The translations under genes were made by a program, and so were the position numbers. This document shows, piece after piece, positions 36,019-45,373 of a stretch of 64,000 nucleotides of DNA. This DNA is from Comamonadaceae bacterium (GTDB lineage Bacteria; Pseudomonadota; Gammaproteobacteria; Burkholderiales; Burkholderiaceae_C). The notes under the pieces are model-generated. The model was given only the letters and a program-made list of their open reading frames with translations, ran no database searches and was not told where the DNA came from. Within the stretch, counting starts at the first letter, position 1. Every line of letters starts with the position of its first letter. The stretch spans positions 1 to 64,000 of the forward strand of contig JAIYAR010000019.1 in NCBI GenBank assembly GCA_027488985.1, given 5' to 3'.

Positions 36019-36735
36019 TTAGGGCAGTTGCGCATCCGGCATCCGCGCCACGATGGTGCCGGCGCGGCTGCTTAGGTAGCCCGAATTGGGTGTCTTCTCA
36101 AAAAACTTGGGGCGCGGCAACATCACCGCCAAACGGGCCGCCTCGTAGGCGCTGAGCTTGCTGGCGGGCTTGCGGAAATAGTGCTGGGCAGCGGCCTCTG
36201 CACCGAACACGCCTTCACCCCATTCCACACTGTTGAGATAAATCTCCAGGATGCGCTGCTTGCTCAGCAAGTGTTCCAACAACATGGTGAGTACAAACTC
36301 CTGCCCCTTGCGCAACAGGGTGCGCTCGCCCGACAAAAACAGGTTCTTGGCCAGCTGCTGGGTAATGGTGGAGCCACCCACAATCTTGGGTGGTTTGGTC
36401 GTTTTGCGCTGCTCGGCACGCTGCTCCGCCTTGGCGTTTTTGGCCCAGGCTTTTTCCAGGGCATCCCAGTCGACGCCATCATGCTGGCTGAAACCATCGT
36501 CCTCCGAGGCAATGACGGCGCGCTTCAGGTTGTCAGAGATTCGGTCATACGGCATCCATTCCTGCCGCCAGCGCAAGGCGCCGGTTTCGGTGGTGACCCG
36601 GTAAGCCTCGGAGCGCTCAAAGGCGGTGGACTGCGGGTCAACGACCACCATGGCGGCAATGCGGCCTACAAAGTACAACTGCAGCGCTACAAAACCCAGC
36701 GCGCACAGCACGACCAAACGCAGCACCTGCTTCAT
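36019..36735 (-). CDS. mtgA: Monofunctional peptidoglycan transglycosylase
   Basis: A 238-residue family GT51 glycosyltransferase that polymerises lipid II. It has one N-terminal membrane anchor (about residues 5-28) and no transpeptidase domain. The catalytic motifs ASEDDGFSQHDGVDWDALE near residue 77 and GGSTITQQLAKNLFLSGERT near 120 are present, as is LEIYLNSVEWGEGVFGAEAAA near 163. It overlaps the TonB-like gene by 4 bp. Confidence 0.95.
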   Translation of the reverse strand: MKQVLRLVVLCALGFVALQLYFVGRIAAMVVVDPQSTAFERSEAYRVTTETGALRWRQEWMPYDRISDNLKRAVIASEDDGFSQHDGVDWDALEKAWAKNAKAEQRAEQRKTTKPPKIVGGSTITQQLAKNLFLSGERTLLRKGQEFVLTMLLEHLLSKQRILEIYLNSVEWGEGVFGAEAAAQHYFRKPASKLSAYEAARLAVMLPRPKFFEKTPNSGYLSSRAGTIVARMPDAQLP

Positions 36736-37598
36736 TGTGAGTTCGAGGACGAGACCTTGGCTTCCAGCGTCTCTTCGCGGGTGAATTTAAAGCGGGACAC
36801 CACCAGAATCTGGTCGGCCTGGCGGCGCATGGCGGCATTGAAATTGCCGAAGGGGCCTGCAGACCGTGCTATAGCCTGCGCCCGCTTGTCGAGCACCGGA
36901 TTGCCGGAGCTCTGCACGACTTCGGTGTCGAGTACACGGCCATCGAAGTTGATGGTGACGATCATGGTCAGCTCGCCGTAGAGTTTTTTTCCGCCGCTTT
37001 GCGGAAAGTTCTCGGTGCCTTTTTCTTCGATGGACTGGCGCAGCTGGTCGTAGTACACCGCATACACCTCTTCACGCACGGCTGGGCTCACATACCGCTT
37101 TTTGGGCCGTGAGTTTTCCATGTTGATGCGGCGCTCAATCTCTGCCAGCAGCTTGATGAGCTGTTTGCGCTTTTCTTCCCGCTCGGCGGCTTCGGCCTTG
37201 TCGGCCAGCTTGCTGGGGTCGGGTGGGGGCAGGGCGGCGAGCTGGTTCTTCACCTGCGCGAGCAACAGGTTCTGCTGCTCCTGCAGGCTTTGGAGCTTGC
37301 GGGCGCTTTCTTCTTCCAGCGAGTCGCCGATATCCGTCAGCGCGGACGGAGGCAGCGGGCTGGTGGCGCGGCCTTTTTCCACATCGCCGCCACCTGCCAT
37401 ATTGGTCTGGGCGATGGCCTGCGCTTTGTCAGGCTTCTCGGTGCTCTTGGCATTGACCAAGATGACTTCCAGTGGCTTGTCTTCAAACACGCGGTTGAAA
37501 GCCTCCGGATCCACAAAGCGCACTGTCAGCAGCACCCCGTGTATCGCGATGGATACACCCAGGGCCCATTGAAGTGTGGTGAGTTTGGGGAGCGTCAC
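36732..37598 (-). CDS. TonB-like energy transducer
   Basis: A 288-residue protein with an N-terminal membrane segment (about residues 8-27, LQWALGVSIAIHGVLLTVRF). A Lys/Glu/Gln-rich periplasmic middle follows, with coiled-coil character at about 90-160. A TonB C-terminal domain ends it (YGELTMIVTINFDGRVLDTEVVQSSGNPVLDKRAQAIARSAGPFGNF). No ExbBD genes are adjacent, so a role in outer-membrane transport or in envelope integrity is undecided. It overlaps both neighbours by 4 bp (rnb-like, this gene, mtgA in one operon). Confidence 0.82.
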   Translation of the reverse strand: MTLPKLTTLQWALGVSIAIHGVLLTVRFVDPEAFNRVFEDKPLEVILVNAKSTEKPDKAQAIAQTNMAGGGDVEKGRATSPLPPSALTDIGDSLEEESARKLQSLQEQQNLLLAQVKNQLAALPPPDPSKLADKAEAAEREEKRKQLIKLLAEIERRINMENSRPKKRYVSPAVREEVYAVYYDQLRQSIEEKGTENFPQSGGKKLYGELTMIVTINFDGRVLDTEVVQSSGNPVLDKRAQAIARSAGPFGNFNAAMRRQADQILVVSRFKFTREETLEAKVSSSNSQ

Positions 37599-39646
37599 GG
37601 GGTGGGATTATCGCCGCCGGCATCCGGGGCTTCATTCACATCCACCGCAATCGCGATCGGGCCGGCCACCTCGTCGTCGCTGTCGTCCTCTTCGTCCTGG
37701 TTGTCGGCTTCCATCGGAGCATCCAGACGCTCCAGCACCGTGCCTTGAACATCCAGGGTGATGAGATCCATCTCCCCCAGCTTGACCCGCACCTTGGCGT
37801 GGCGGGGCAGTCCTTGCGCACCCAAAACCGGCAGCACCAGCGGGATGTCGTCCGCGCGCACTATGCCGTCTTTGAACAGGCTGGCGGTGAGCTCGGTGAT
37901 TCCGTGTTGCTGCGCGTATCGCATGGTCCAGAAACGCTCCATGGCGCCCTGGTAGCCGTTATAGGCGCTGTAAGCCGCATCAAACGAGGAGATGATGGCG
38001 AACAGCTCCGCGTCCTTGGGTTTGAACGGAGCCACCAGTGCCGCCGTCTTGCCATGGCGTGCACAGGCAATGATCTGCCACTGGTTGACCAGGTCGGTGT
38101 AGCGGCGCAGTGGCGAGGTCGCCCACGAATACGCTTTGACACCGATACCCGCATGCGGCAAGGCCTTGGTACCCATCCGCACTTTGACGCCCGGTGCCAG
38201 CGACGCCTGGCTGCGGTAAATGCCGGGCACGCCCATCTCGGCGAGCCAGCTGCCCCAGGTGCTGTTGGCCAGAATCATGGCTTCGGCCACGATCAGATCC
38301 AGCGGGGCACCGCGCTGGCGGATGCTGATGAGCACGGTCTCGTCGCCTTGCGGCTCCGCGCCGTCATTGCCTTGCAGGCGGAAGTTGTAGTCCGGGCGGT
38401 TGAAGGTCTCGGGTTTGCCGCGCACGATTTCGCGCTTGGCTTTCAGGTCGCGCGCCAATCGGTGCAAAAATGATAGCTGCTCGCGCAGACCTGCTGCGGG
38501 CTGCGTGTCATTTTCACGGCTAAACGATGCATCCGTCAGCCACTGCTCGGTGACCACGCTGTCGAGTTGGTCGTGGCGCAGGTTGTGGGCAATCGGCACG
38601 CGCTCCAGCTTGGTTTCGCTGCTTTGGATTTCCAGCGTCTCTTCATGGAAGGTGACATAGAGCGAAACGGACGGGCAGTCCCTCCCCTCCATCAGCGTGT
38701 AGGTCTGCACCACGTCATCGGGCAGCATGGTGACCTTGTAGCCGGGCATGTACACCGTGGACAGGCGGGCACGGCCCAGCACGTCCACCGGGCTGCCGGG
38801 CTGCACGGCCAGGCCGGGCGCGGCGATGTGGATGCCCACCGTCACGGTGCCGGACCCCAGGCCCTGCACGCTCAGGGCATCATCAATTTCTGTGGTTTGC
38901 GAATCGTCAATCGAAAAAGCCTGCACGGCCGCCACGGGCAACTCGTCCGCAATGGCCGGCGCGCTGATCGCGGGAAAGCCGGTGCCCTTGGGGAAGTTCT
39001 CCAGCAAAAAGCGCTTCCAGTGGAACAGGTAGGGCGAGGCGATGGCGCCGGCCTTTTGCAGCAGCTCCAGCGGCGCAATGTGGGTGGCGCGGCTGGCTTC
39101 GACCACGGCTTTGTACTCGGGAGCGTTTTTGTCCGGCTTGAACAGGATCTTGTAGAGCTGGTCTTTGATGGACTGGGGGCAGTTGCCTGCCGCCAGTTCT
39201 TGTGCCCATTGGTTGATTTGCTCGGCAATCAGGCGTTTCTTTTCGATGGCAGCGAGCGCTTGCTGAATGATTTCGGCAGGCGCCTTTTTGAAGCGACCTT
39301 TGCCCGCACGGCGGAAGTAGTGCGGGGTGTCAAACAGCTTGAACAGCATGCCCGCTTGCTCCGCCTGGCTGGCTTGGGCCGAAAAGTAATCTTTAGCCAG
39401 GTCCGCAAAGCCGAATTCCTCGTCGGGCGCGAACTCATAGGCCATTTCCAGCTCGATGCCGGCCGCTTGCGCTTGGGCGGCGGCCACAAACTCCGCCGGA
39501 GCGGGCTTTTCAAATTTGATCAGGATGTTGGCGCCCTTGACCTTGACGCGCTTGCCGGAATCCAGCTCCACCTGCGCAGAGGCTTCCGCCTCGGACAGGA
39601 CACGGCCGGCCATGAATTTTCCGGCTTCTTCAAACAGTACAAACAT
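37595..39646 (-). CDS. Ribonuclease II family exoribonuclease
   Basis: A 683-residue RNB-domain 3'-5' exonuclease. The N-terminal domain (MFVLFEEAGKFMAGRVLSE) carries an S1/OB-like region. The RNB active site reads IDDSQTTEIDDALSV near residue 255, with further motifs such as LPDDVVQTYTLMEGRDCPS and SYAWATSPLRRYTDLVNQWQ. The acidic C-terminal tail (DNQDEEDDSDDE) is unusual. The ATG at 39646 is chosen; longer frames start in non-conserved sequence. A degenerate repeat copy lies inside. The RNase II versus RNase R choice is not settled. Confidence 0.87.
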   Translation of the reverse strand: MFVLFEEAGKFMAGRVLSEAEASAQVELDSGKRVKVKGANILIKFEKPAPAEFVAAAQAQAAGIELEMAYEFAPDEEFGFADLAKDYFSAQASQAEQAGMLFKLFDTPHYFRRAGKGRFKKAPAEIIQQALAAIEKKRLIAEQINQWAQELAAGNCPQSIKDQLYKILFKPDKNAPEYKAVVEASRATHIAPLELLQKAGAIASPYLFHWKRFLLENFPKGTGFPAISAPAIADELPVAAVQAFSIDDSQTTEIDDALSVQGLGSGTVTVGIHIAAPGLAVQPGSPVDVLGRARLSTVYMPGYKVTMLPDDVVQTYTLMEGRDCPSVSLYVTFHEETLEIQSSETKLERVPIAHNLRHDQLDSVVTEQWLTDASFSRENDTQPAAGLREQLSFLHRLARDLKAKREIVRGKPETFNRPDYNFRLQGNDGAEPQGDETVLISIRQRGAPLDLIVAEAMILANSTWGSWLAEMGVPGIYRSQASLAPGVKVRMGTKALPHAGIGVKAYSWATSPLRRYTDLVNQWQIIACARHGKTAALVAPFKPKDAELFAIISSFDAAYSAYNGYQGAMERFWTMRYAQQHGITELTASLFKDGIVRADDIPLVLPVLGAQGLPRHAKVRVKLGEMDLITLDVQGTVLERLDAPMEADNQDEEDDSDDEVAGPIAIAVDVNEAPDAGGDNPTP
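38463..38515 (+). repeat. Degenerate dispersed repeat, copy 7 (inside rnb-like gene)
   Basis: TGCAAAAATGAT, then AGCTGCTCGCGCA, 9 nt, then a changed second block (CGGGCTGCGTGTC). It lies antisense in the exoribonuclease gene. Confidence 0.5.
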
Positions 39647-39701
39647 AGGGGGAGATTGTCCCCGCAAAACTGCCCGCTCCGGATGCAGGGGCTTCAACCC
39701 C

Positions 39702-40295
39702 TCAATTGTTCGGGGGAAGACCCATAAACTTGGCGAAATCCGGCAGGTGTTCCTCAAAACCGGTCAGGGCATGGTCCCCGCCTTCCAGCAGGGTGACCTG
39801 CGTGTGGCCGTAGCGGGCATGCATTTCGCGCCAGTCCAGTACCTCATCCCCTTTGGCCAGGAGGGCGCGGTAGCGCTGCGGGTGGTGCAATTCGCCGACT
39901 TGCAGGGTGCGCAGCTGGTCCACATACTCCGGCAAAAAATAGAAGCTCTCCTCCGGCGCATGCCATTGGCGGTTCTCGCCTATGTATTTGCTCAAGTCCC
40001 GTGCAGGGTCCACTGCCGGGTTGATCAACATGGCCCGACATCCTGTGGCCTCGGCAATGTGGGTGGCATAAAACCCACCCAGCGAGGAGCCGACCACCGC
40101 CATGCTGTCGCGCGGCCAATCCGCAATACCGTTCAACATTAACTGCATGGCAGCCTTTGGAGAAGGTGGCAACTGCGGGCACCACCAATGCACTTGCGGG
40201 TGATGCTGTGCCATGAATGCTGCCATGGCCTGTGCTTTGTGCGAATGAGGCGACGAGCGGAAACCGTGAAGGTAAAGGAGGTGGGTCGTAGTCAT
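39702..40295 (-). CDS. YqiA-like alpha/beta hydrolase
   Basis: A 197-residue small esterase of the UPF0227/YqiA type. The start TTTHLLYLHGFRSSPHSHK gives the oxyanion region. The nucleophile elbow is AVVGSSLGGFYATHIAE near residue 69, and a likely catalytic His is in LEGGDHALTGFEEHLPDF. It lies 55 bp upstream of the exoribonuclease on the same strand. The natural ester is unknown. Confidence 0.85.
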   Translation of the reverse strand: MTTTHLLYLHGFRSSPHSHKAQAMAAFMAQHHPQVHWWCPQLPPSPKAAMQLMLNGIADWPRDSMAVVGSSLGGFYATHIAEATGCRAMLINPAVDPARDLSKYIGENRQWHAPEESFYFLPEYVDQLRTLQVGELHHPQRYRALLAKGDEVLDWREMHARYGHTQVTLLEGGDHALTGFEEHLPDFAKFMGLPPNN

Positions 40296-40455
40296 GGGGG
40301 GATAGTACGGGCTGGCTGCTTACTTTTGCTGCCTCTATGATGTGCTGAGTGCAACTGCCGGACACCAGCGTTCGACGGCTGTCAACTGCAGTTTTTTACG
40401 GGCTCATTCCTTGAACTGTCTATCCGCATTTGTCTTGCTCGGCCTTCGGGTACTG

Positions 40456-41631
40456 ATGCGCCGCGCGGCTGTCCTGGCACTGCTGTTGCTGTGTACCAGC
40501 CCGCTTTTGTATGCGGCTGATCTGCAATTTGAGAATGCCACCATTTCCGCCACGATCGATGGCAAGGTGTCGCGGGACATCGTGACCTTGCCCTTCCGGT
40601 GGGATCTCCAATACCCCGGAAAGGCAGGTTCAGCGGTACTGGAATTCGAATTCATGGACAAGCAGTTGCCGCAGGGTCCGCTGGGCATTTATTTTCCGAA
40701 GTTGGGGTCGGCCTATGTGGTGTCCTTGAATGGCGTGGATATCGGGCGGGATGGTGATCTCCTGGTGCCCGGCGGGCAGGACACCGGAAAATCTCCGCGG
40801 CTTTTGTCTGTGGATGCGAAACTGATCAAGCCGCACAACGTTCTTCGCATCCAGTTGCGTGCTGACGGCGGCCGAAAGGCGGGGGTGAGCGCAGTGGTCA
40901 TCGATGAGTGGAGTCGGGTGCTCGCCCTTTTTGAAGAGTACCGCCTGTGGAAAGTGTGGGTGCCCGGCGCCATCGCTGCCGGGCATGCCTGTTTGGCGGT
41001 GATCGGCATCGTGCTGTGGTGCTTGGGCAGGCGGGAGCCGATGGATAGGAGTCGCCGGTCGATCATGGTGTTCGGGGTTGTGGCGCTTATGTGTTGGTCC
41101 CTGCGGGTGACGGACTCGATTTGGGAGACGCCTCCGTTGCCTTGGCCTTTGTGGGGCACCGTGCCGGTGCTTGCGCTGGGTGTATGGGGTTGTTCTTGTG
41201 CCTACATTTGCATGGTGGTCGCCAAGTGGCACAAGGAGCCTTGGGCTGCCTCTTTCCAGCGCTGGTTGATCGCCCTGCTCCTTGCAGGAACGGTCGTTAT
41301 TCCCTGGGGGCTCATCGGCGGGCGCCCCGCGTTTGTAACGATTTGGTATGCCGTGCTGGGGCTGACCCTGCTGGCTTTCAGTGTGGGCTTTGCAAAACAG
41401 AGCATGAGCAGCAGTGGCAATACCGCCGGCCGCTTGCTGGCCGGAGCGGTTTTGCTAAGCGCCTGCGTCGGATTGCTGGACCTTTTGCGGATGCGAACGA
41501 ATGCAGGATTGGGGGATGTTGCACTGCTGTATTACGCGTCCATGGCTTTCGGATTGATTCTGGCCGGCATTACTTTCCGCTTTCCAAGGGCTCAAGCGTC
41601 TGCAAATTTTCCGGGGGAATCAACCGCTTAG
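40456..41631 (+). CDS. 7TM sensor-like membrane protein without output domain
   Basis: A 391-residue protein. A signal peptide (MRRAAVLALLLLCTSPLLYAA) leads into a periplasmic beta-rich domain (about residues 22-160) like the jelly-roll ligand domain of 7TMR-DISM receptors. Seven hydrophobic segments follow (about 170-370). DISM receptors normally end in a kinase, cyclase or GGDEF domain, but this one stops right after the last membrane span. The 5' frame extends to 40342, but the ATG at 40456 gives the signal peptide. It lies 15 bp before rodA on the same strand. Function is unknown. Confidence 0.65.
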   Translation: MRRAAVLALLLLCTSPLLYAADLQFENATISATIDGKVSRDIVTLPFRWDLQYPGKAGSAVLEFEFMDKQLPQGPLGIYFPKLGSAYVVSLNGVDIGRDGDLLVPGGQDTGKSPRLLSVDAKLIKPHNVLRIQLRADGGRKAGVSAVVIDEWSRVLALFEEYRLWKVWVPGAIAAGHACLAVIGIVLWCLGRREPMDRSRRSIMVFGVVALMCWSLRVTDSIWETPPLPWPLWGTVPVLALGVWGCSCAYICMVVAKWHKEPWAASFQRWLIALLLAGTVVIPWGLIGGRPAFVTIWYAVLGLTLLAFSVGFAKQSMSSSGNTAGRLLAGAVLLSACVGLLDLLRMRTNAGLGDVALLYYASMAFGLILAGITFRFPRAQASANFPGESTA

Positions 41632-41646
41632 GGATAATCACGCCCC

Positions 41647-42801
41647 ATGTCGTACCAATTCGGAAAAGTCCCCATGCGCCAGCGCATTGCGCCCTGGTTT
41701 TCGGGGTTTGACGGGCCGCTGGCCTTTGCAGTGTTCATGCTGGCGTGCGCCGGGCTCCTGACCATGTATTCCTCGGGGTTTGACCATGGCACGCGTTTCG
41801 AGGACCATGCCCGCAACATGCTGATCGCTGCCACCATCATGTTTGTGGTGGCGCAAGTCCCTCCGCAGCGCCTGATGCTGATTGCTGTGCCGCTCTACAC
41901 CGTGGGTGTGGCCCTGCTGATTGCGGTGGCCGTGTTCGGCATCACCAAAAAGGGCGCCAAGCGCTGGGTAAACGTAGGGGTGGTGATTCAGCCCAGTGAA
42001 ATCATGAAGATCGCGATGCCCCTGATGCTGGCCTGGTGGTTCCAGAAGCGCGAAGGGCAGTTGCGGCCGCTCGACTTTGTGGTGGCCGGGGCCTTGCTGG
42101 CCGTGCCGGTGGGCCTGATCATGAAGCAGCCGGATCTGGGGACCTCCTTGCTGGTGTTGGCCGCAGGTATGGCGGTGATCTTTTTTGCGGGCATGAGTTG
42201 GAAGTTGGTGATTCCGCCTCTTGTCCTGGGTGTCTTGGGCATTGTGCTGCTGGTTATTTTCGAGCCCCAGTTATGTGCAGAAGGCGTGCGCTGGTCGGTA
42301 CTGCACGATTACCAGCAGCAGCGCATTTGTACCTTGCTGGATCCCACCAAGGACCCTTTGGGCAAGGGTTTTCACATCATTCAGGGCATGATCGCCATCG
42401 GCTCCGGCGGTATCACCGGTATGGGCTTTATGAAAGGGACGCAGACCCACTTGGAGTTCATCCCCGAACGGACGACCGACTTCATTTTTGCCGCCTTTTC
42501 GGAGGAATTCGGCCTCATTGGCACCACGCTTCTGATCTGCGCCTTCATTTTTCTGGTGATGCGCGGCTTGGCGATTGCCCTGGAGGCACCCACCCTGTTT
42601 TCGCGCTTGCTGGCAGGTGCCGCCACCATGATCTTTTTCACCTACGCCTTTGTAAACATGGGCATGGTCAGCGGCATCCTGCCGGTGGTGGGTGTGCCTT
42701 TGCCTTTCATTAGTTATGGCGGCACCGCGATGGTGACGTTGGGGCTGGCACTGGGCATCCTGATGTCCATCTCCAACTCCAAGCGCCTGGTCCAGTCATG
42801 A
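41647..42801 (+). CDS. rodA: Rod-shape glycosyltransferase RodA
   Basis: A 384-residue SEDS polymerase for side-wall peptidoglycan. SEDS motifs are VTKKGAKRWVNVG-like at about residue 100, KGFHIIQGMIAIGSGGITGMGF near 240 and LPFISYGGTAMVTL near 350. The absence of an FtsW-like long N-terminus, and ftsW already in the dcw cluster, favour RodA. The usual mrdA/mreBCD partners are not here. It overlaps the next gene by 4 bp. Confidence 0.9.
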   Translation: MSYQFGKVPMRQRIAPWFSGFDGPLAFAVFMLACAGLLTMYSSGFDHGTRFEDHARNMLIAATIMFVVAQVPPQRLMLIAVPLYTVGVALLIAVAVFGITKKGAKRWVNVGVVIQPSEIMKIAMPLMLAWWFQKREGQLRPLDFVVAGALLAVPVGLIMKQPDLGTSLLVLAAGMAVIFFAGMSWKLVIPPLVLGVLGIVLLVIFEPQLCAEGVRWSVLHDYQQQRICTLLDPTKDPLGKGFHIIQGMIAIGSGGITGMGFMKGTQTHLEFIPERTTDFIFAAFSEEFGLIGTTLLICAFIFLVMRGLAIALEAPTLFSRLLAGAATMIFFTYAFVNMGMVSGILPVVGVPLPFISYGGTAMVTLGLALGILMSISNSKRLVQS

Positions 42802-43688
42802 GCGGTCCCTTGCCGGTGACCGTGATCGGCGTCGGCAATATGGGCGGGGCCATGGCGCAGCGCCTGTGCGCACTGGGCTGGACACCTTGGGTACATGACA
42901 TCGATGCGAGCAAGGTGCAGGGTTTGCTGCTTTTTGGTGCTCTAGCGCCCGCAGATATTGCGCGGGCAGCTACTGAATCCATAGCAACTATCATTTGCGT
43001 GGTGGATGCCAACCAGACCCGTGAAGTGCTGTTCGGCCCCGGAGGGCTGGCTCCGCATCTGCCTGCCGGGCATGTGGTGATCTTGTGTCCGACCATCGGC
43101 CCGCAGGATGTGGAAAGCATTGCCGCGCAGCTGGCGACGACCGGTGTACTCGCGCTGGATGCCCCCATGTCAGGCGGCCCCGCCCGCGCGAGGGAGGGCA
43201 GCATGAGCCTGATGGTGGCGGGCCCCACTACGGCATGGGAACGCTGCCAGCCTTTGCTGCAAGCCTTGTCGGTCAAGGTGTTTCATATCAGCGACCGGCC
43301 GGGCGATGGTGCGCGCACCAAGCTGGTCAACAACCTGTTGGCGGGTATCAATCTGGTGGGTGCTGCCGAAGCCATGGCGCTGGCCGCACGTTTGGGGCTG
43401 GACCAGAGCCGCACGCTGGATGTGATTGAGCAGTCTAGTGGCCAGAGCTGGATCGGTAGCGATCGCATGCGCCGCGCCATTGCGGGCGATCTGGCTCCGC
43501 GCGCCCACATGACCTTGCTGGCCAAAGACACGCGACTCGCGCTGGAGGCCTCCGCACAAGTCGGCTTTTCCGGCCCCCTGGGTGTTCAGGCTTCTGCCGT
43601 GTTTGCGGCCGCAGTAGCCGCAGGTTTGGAAGGGCTGGACGACGCAGCTCTGCTGGAGTTCTTGCAGCGGCCTAAAATGGCCGGATGA
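42798..43688 (+). CDS. NAD(P)-dependent 3-hydroxyisobutyrate dehydrogenase-family oxidoreductase
   Basis: A 296-residue beta-hydroxyacid dehydrogenase. The Rossmann motif is [17 protein letters not shown] at the N-terminus, followed by the substrate motif [23 protein letters not shown] near residue 118 and the catalytic Lys in [21 protein letters not shown] near 174. The exact substrate is unknown. A dispersed repeat copy is read in frame near residues 43-64 ([19 protein letters not shown]), in the nucleotide-binding domain. It overlaps rodA and tldD by 4 bp each. Confidence 0.86.
   Translation: MSGPLPVTVIGVGNMGGAMAQRLCALGWTPWVHDIDASKVQGLLLFGALAPADIARAATESIATIICVVDANQTREVLFGPGGLAPHLPAGHVVILCPTIGPQDVESIAAQLATTGVLALDAPMSGGPARAREGSMSLMVAGPTTAWERCQPLLQALSVKVFHISDRPGDGARTKLVNNLLAGINLVGAAEAMALAARLGLDQSRTLDVIEQSSGQSWIGSDRMRRAIAGDLAPRAHMTLLAKDTRLALEASAQVGFSGPLGVQASAVFAAAVAAGLEGLDDAALLEFLQRPKMAG
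42925..42988 (-). repeat. Dispersed 13-9-10 repeat, copy 8 (inside dehydrogenase gene)
   Basis: On the minus strand GTTGCTATGGATTCAGT precedes AGCTGCCCGCGCA, then 9 nt, then GGCGCTAGAGCAC and a CAAAA edge. Antisense to the gene, it stays open in the coding frame. Confidence 0.8.
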
Positions 43689-45145
43689 TCTCCCGCGAAC
43701 CCACTATCGAACGCTTGGCCACGGCCAAATCCCTGTTGCTTACGCCTTTCGGGCTGGATGAGAGTCATCTCACCCGCGCGCTGAACGAAATCAAGGCGCA
43801 CCAGGTGGACGAGGCGGACCTGTACTTCCAATACACCCGTTCCGAGGGCTGGAGCCTGGAAGAGGGCATCGTCAAAACCGGCTCCTTCAGCATCGACCAG
43901 GGTGTGGGCGTTCGCGCGGTAAGCGGCGAGAAAACTGCCTTCGCATATTCCGACGATATTTCCGAAGCCAGTCTGCTGGATGCCGCCCGCACTGTGCGCA
44001 CCATTTCGGCTGCAGCCCAGACGAAACGTGTGAAGACTGCTACCCCAAAGATAGCGGGCGGCCGCAAGCTGTACGCCGGTCTGGACCCGATTGCTACCCT
44101 GGACAGCACCGCCAAGGTGGAGTTGCTGGGCAAGGTGGAGAAGCTGGCCCGAGCCAAAGACCCGCGCATCATCCAGGTGATGGCCGGCCTGGCCGCCGAA
44201 TACGACGTGGTAATGGTCGCCCGTGCCGACGGCACGCTGGCCGCCGATGTGCGTCCGCTGGTGCGCCTGAGCGTGACCGTGATTGCCGAGCAAAAGGGCC
44301 GCCGCGAAGTAGGCTCTAGCGGCGGCGGTGGCCGCTTCGGGCTGGCCTATTTCACCGATGCGCAAATTGAAGATTATGTGGACCAGGCCGTGCACGCCGC
44401 GCTGACCAACCTTGATGCCCGCCCCGCACCTGCCGGCGAGATGACCGTGGTGTTGGGTGCCGGCTGGCCCGGCATTCTTTTGCACGAAGCCATCGGCCAC
44501 GGGCTGGAGGGCGACTTCAACCGCAAGGGCAGTAGCGCCTTCAGCGGCCGGATCGGCCAGCGCGTCGCCGCCAAGGGCGTGACGGTCCTGGACGACGGCA
44601 CCATTGCCGACCGCCGTGGCTCGCTCAACGTGGATGACGAAGGCAACCCCAGCCAGCGCAATGTGTTGATTGAAGACGGCATCTTGAAGGGCTACATCCA
44701 GGACAGCATGAACGCCCGCTTGATGGGCGTGAAGCCCACCGGCAACGGCCGCCGCGAGAGCTATGCCCACCTGCCCATGCCCCGCATGACCAACACCTAC
44801 ATGCTGGGTGGCGACAAGGCGCCGGAAGAAATCATCGCCAGCATCAAAAAAGGCTTGTACGCCCCCAACTTCGGTGGCGGCCAGGTGGACATCACCAGCG
44901 GCAAATTTGTGTTTTCGGCCAGCGAAGCCTATTGGGTGGAAAACGGCAAGATCCAATACCCCGTCAAGGGCGCGACGCTGGTGGGCAGCGGCCCCGAGTG
45001 CCTGAAGCGCGTCTCGATGATTGGTAACGACATGAAGCTGGACCCCGGCGTGGGCACCTGCGGCAAAGAGGGCCAGAGCGTGCCGGTGGGTGTGGGTCAG
45101 CCCACGCTGCGCATCGACGGTTTGACCGTAGGTGGAACTGCCTAA
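43685..45145 (+). CDS. tldD: Metalloprotease TldD
   Basis: A 486-residue TldD/PmbA protease subunit. The zinc site [11 protein letters not shown] is near residue 270, and the glycine-rich [13 protein letters not shown] lies before it. TldD acts with TldE (PmbA) on small peptides and microcin or toxin-type substrates; the pmbA gene is not in the window. It ends the operon rodA-dehydrogenase-tldD. Confidence 0.93.
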   Translation: MISREPTIERLATAKSLLLTPFGLDESHLTRALNEIKAHQVDEADLYFQYTRSEGWSLEEGIVKTGSFSIDQGVGVRAVSGEKTAFAYSDDISEASLLDAARTVRTISAAAQTKRVKTATPKIAGGRKLYAGLDPIATLDSTAKVELLGKVEKLARAKDPRIIQVMAGLAAEYDVVMVARADGTLAADVRPLVRLSVTVIAEQKGRREVGSSGGGGRFGLAYFTDAQIEDYVDQAVHAALTNLDARPAPAGEMTVVLGAGWPGILLHEAIGHGLEGDFNRKGSSAFSGRIGQRVAAKGVTVLDDGTIADRRGSLNVDDEGNPSQRNVLIEDGILKGYIQDSMNARLMGVKPTGNGRRESYAHLPMPRMTNTYMLGGDKAPEEIIASIKKGLYAPNFGGGQVDITSGKFVFSASEAYWVENGKIQYPVKGATLVGSGPECLKRVSMIGNDMKLDPGVGTCGKEGQSVPVGVGQPTLRIDGLTVGGTA

Positions 45146-45178
45146 CCAGTGGCGTAAGCCGCTGTCAGAAACCTGTGC

Positions 45179-45184
45179 TACATT
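45179..45184 (+). promoter_or_regulatory. Extended -10 promoter for DAHP synthase leader
   Basis: TACATT is preceded by TGC, giving the extended -10 form TGnTACATT. No good -35 is seen. The expected start point is at or one base before the leader-peptide ATG at 45192, and there is no ribosome site, so the leader may be translated from a leaderless mRNA. Confidence 0.5.
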
Positions 45185-45191
45185 GAACCCC

Positions 45192-45260
45192 ATGCATTCC
45201 GCACGTTTCTTCTTTAGCTACTTTTGGTTCTCACGCGCATCCGGCGGTCGAGAGATCTGA
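45192..45260 (+). CDS. Aromatic-amino-acid leader peptide
   Basis: A 22-codon open frame. After MHSAR comes FFFSYFWF: five Phe, one Tyr and one Trp within eight codons (6-13). Codons 17-19 contain CCGGCGGT, the antiterminator half. It precedes a DAHP synthase gene, the entry step of aromatic biosynthesis. The composition is typical of leader peptides that sense aminoacyl-tRNA charging (compare E. coli pheL). Ribosome stalling at codons 6-13 would sense Phe, Tyr and Trp together. Confidence 0.8.
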   Translation: MHSARFFFSYFWFSRASGGREI

Positions 45261-45323
45261 ACGTACCCAAAAGAAACGTCCTGAATCTTCCTAAAAACCG
45301 CCGGCACCCCCGGCGGTTTTTTT
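45240..45323 (+). promoter_or_regulatory. Transcription attenuator of DAHP synthase gene
   Basis: The terminator stem is AACCGCCGG (45296-45304), loop CACCC, CCGGCGGTT (45310-45318), with seven T at 45317-45323. A second copy of CCGGCGGT at 45241-45248, inside the leader peptide, can pair perfectly with ACCGCCGG (45297-45304) and so block the terminator. A ribosome that reaches the stop codon (45258-45260) would cover 45241-45248 and allow termination. One stalled on the Phe/Tyr/Trp codons leaves it free and allows read-through. The logic is inferred; the sequence elements are seen directly. Confidence 0.8.
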
Positions 45324-45373
45324 ATGCCTTTTTCAACCTGTTTTATTAGTAACTTGGACTCTGGAGACCTGAT

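Noticed and set aside
38567-39727. 386-codon plus-strand open frame opposite the exoribonuclease
   Set aside because: Shadow frame; the RNB active-site motifs are on the minus strand.
43586-45193. 535-codon minus-strand open frame opposite tldD
   Set aside because: The plus strand encodes a clear TldD with its zinc motif; the antisense product has no known domain.
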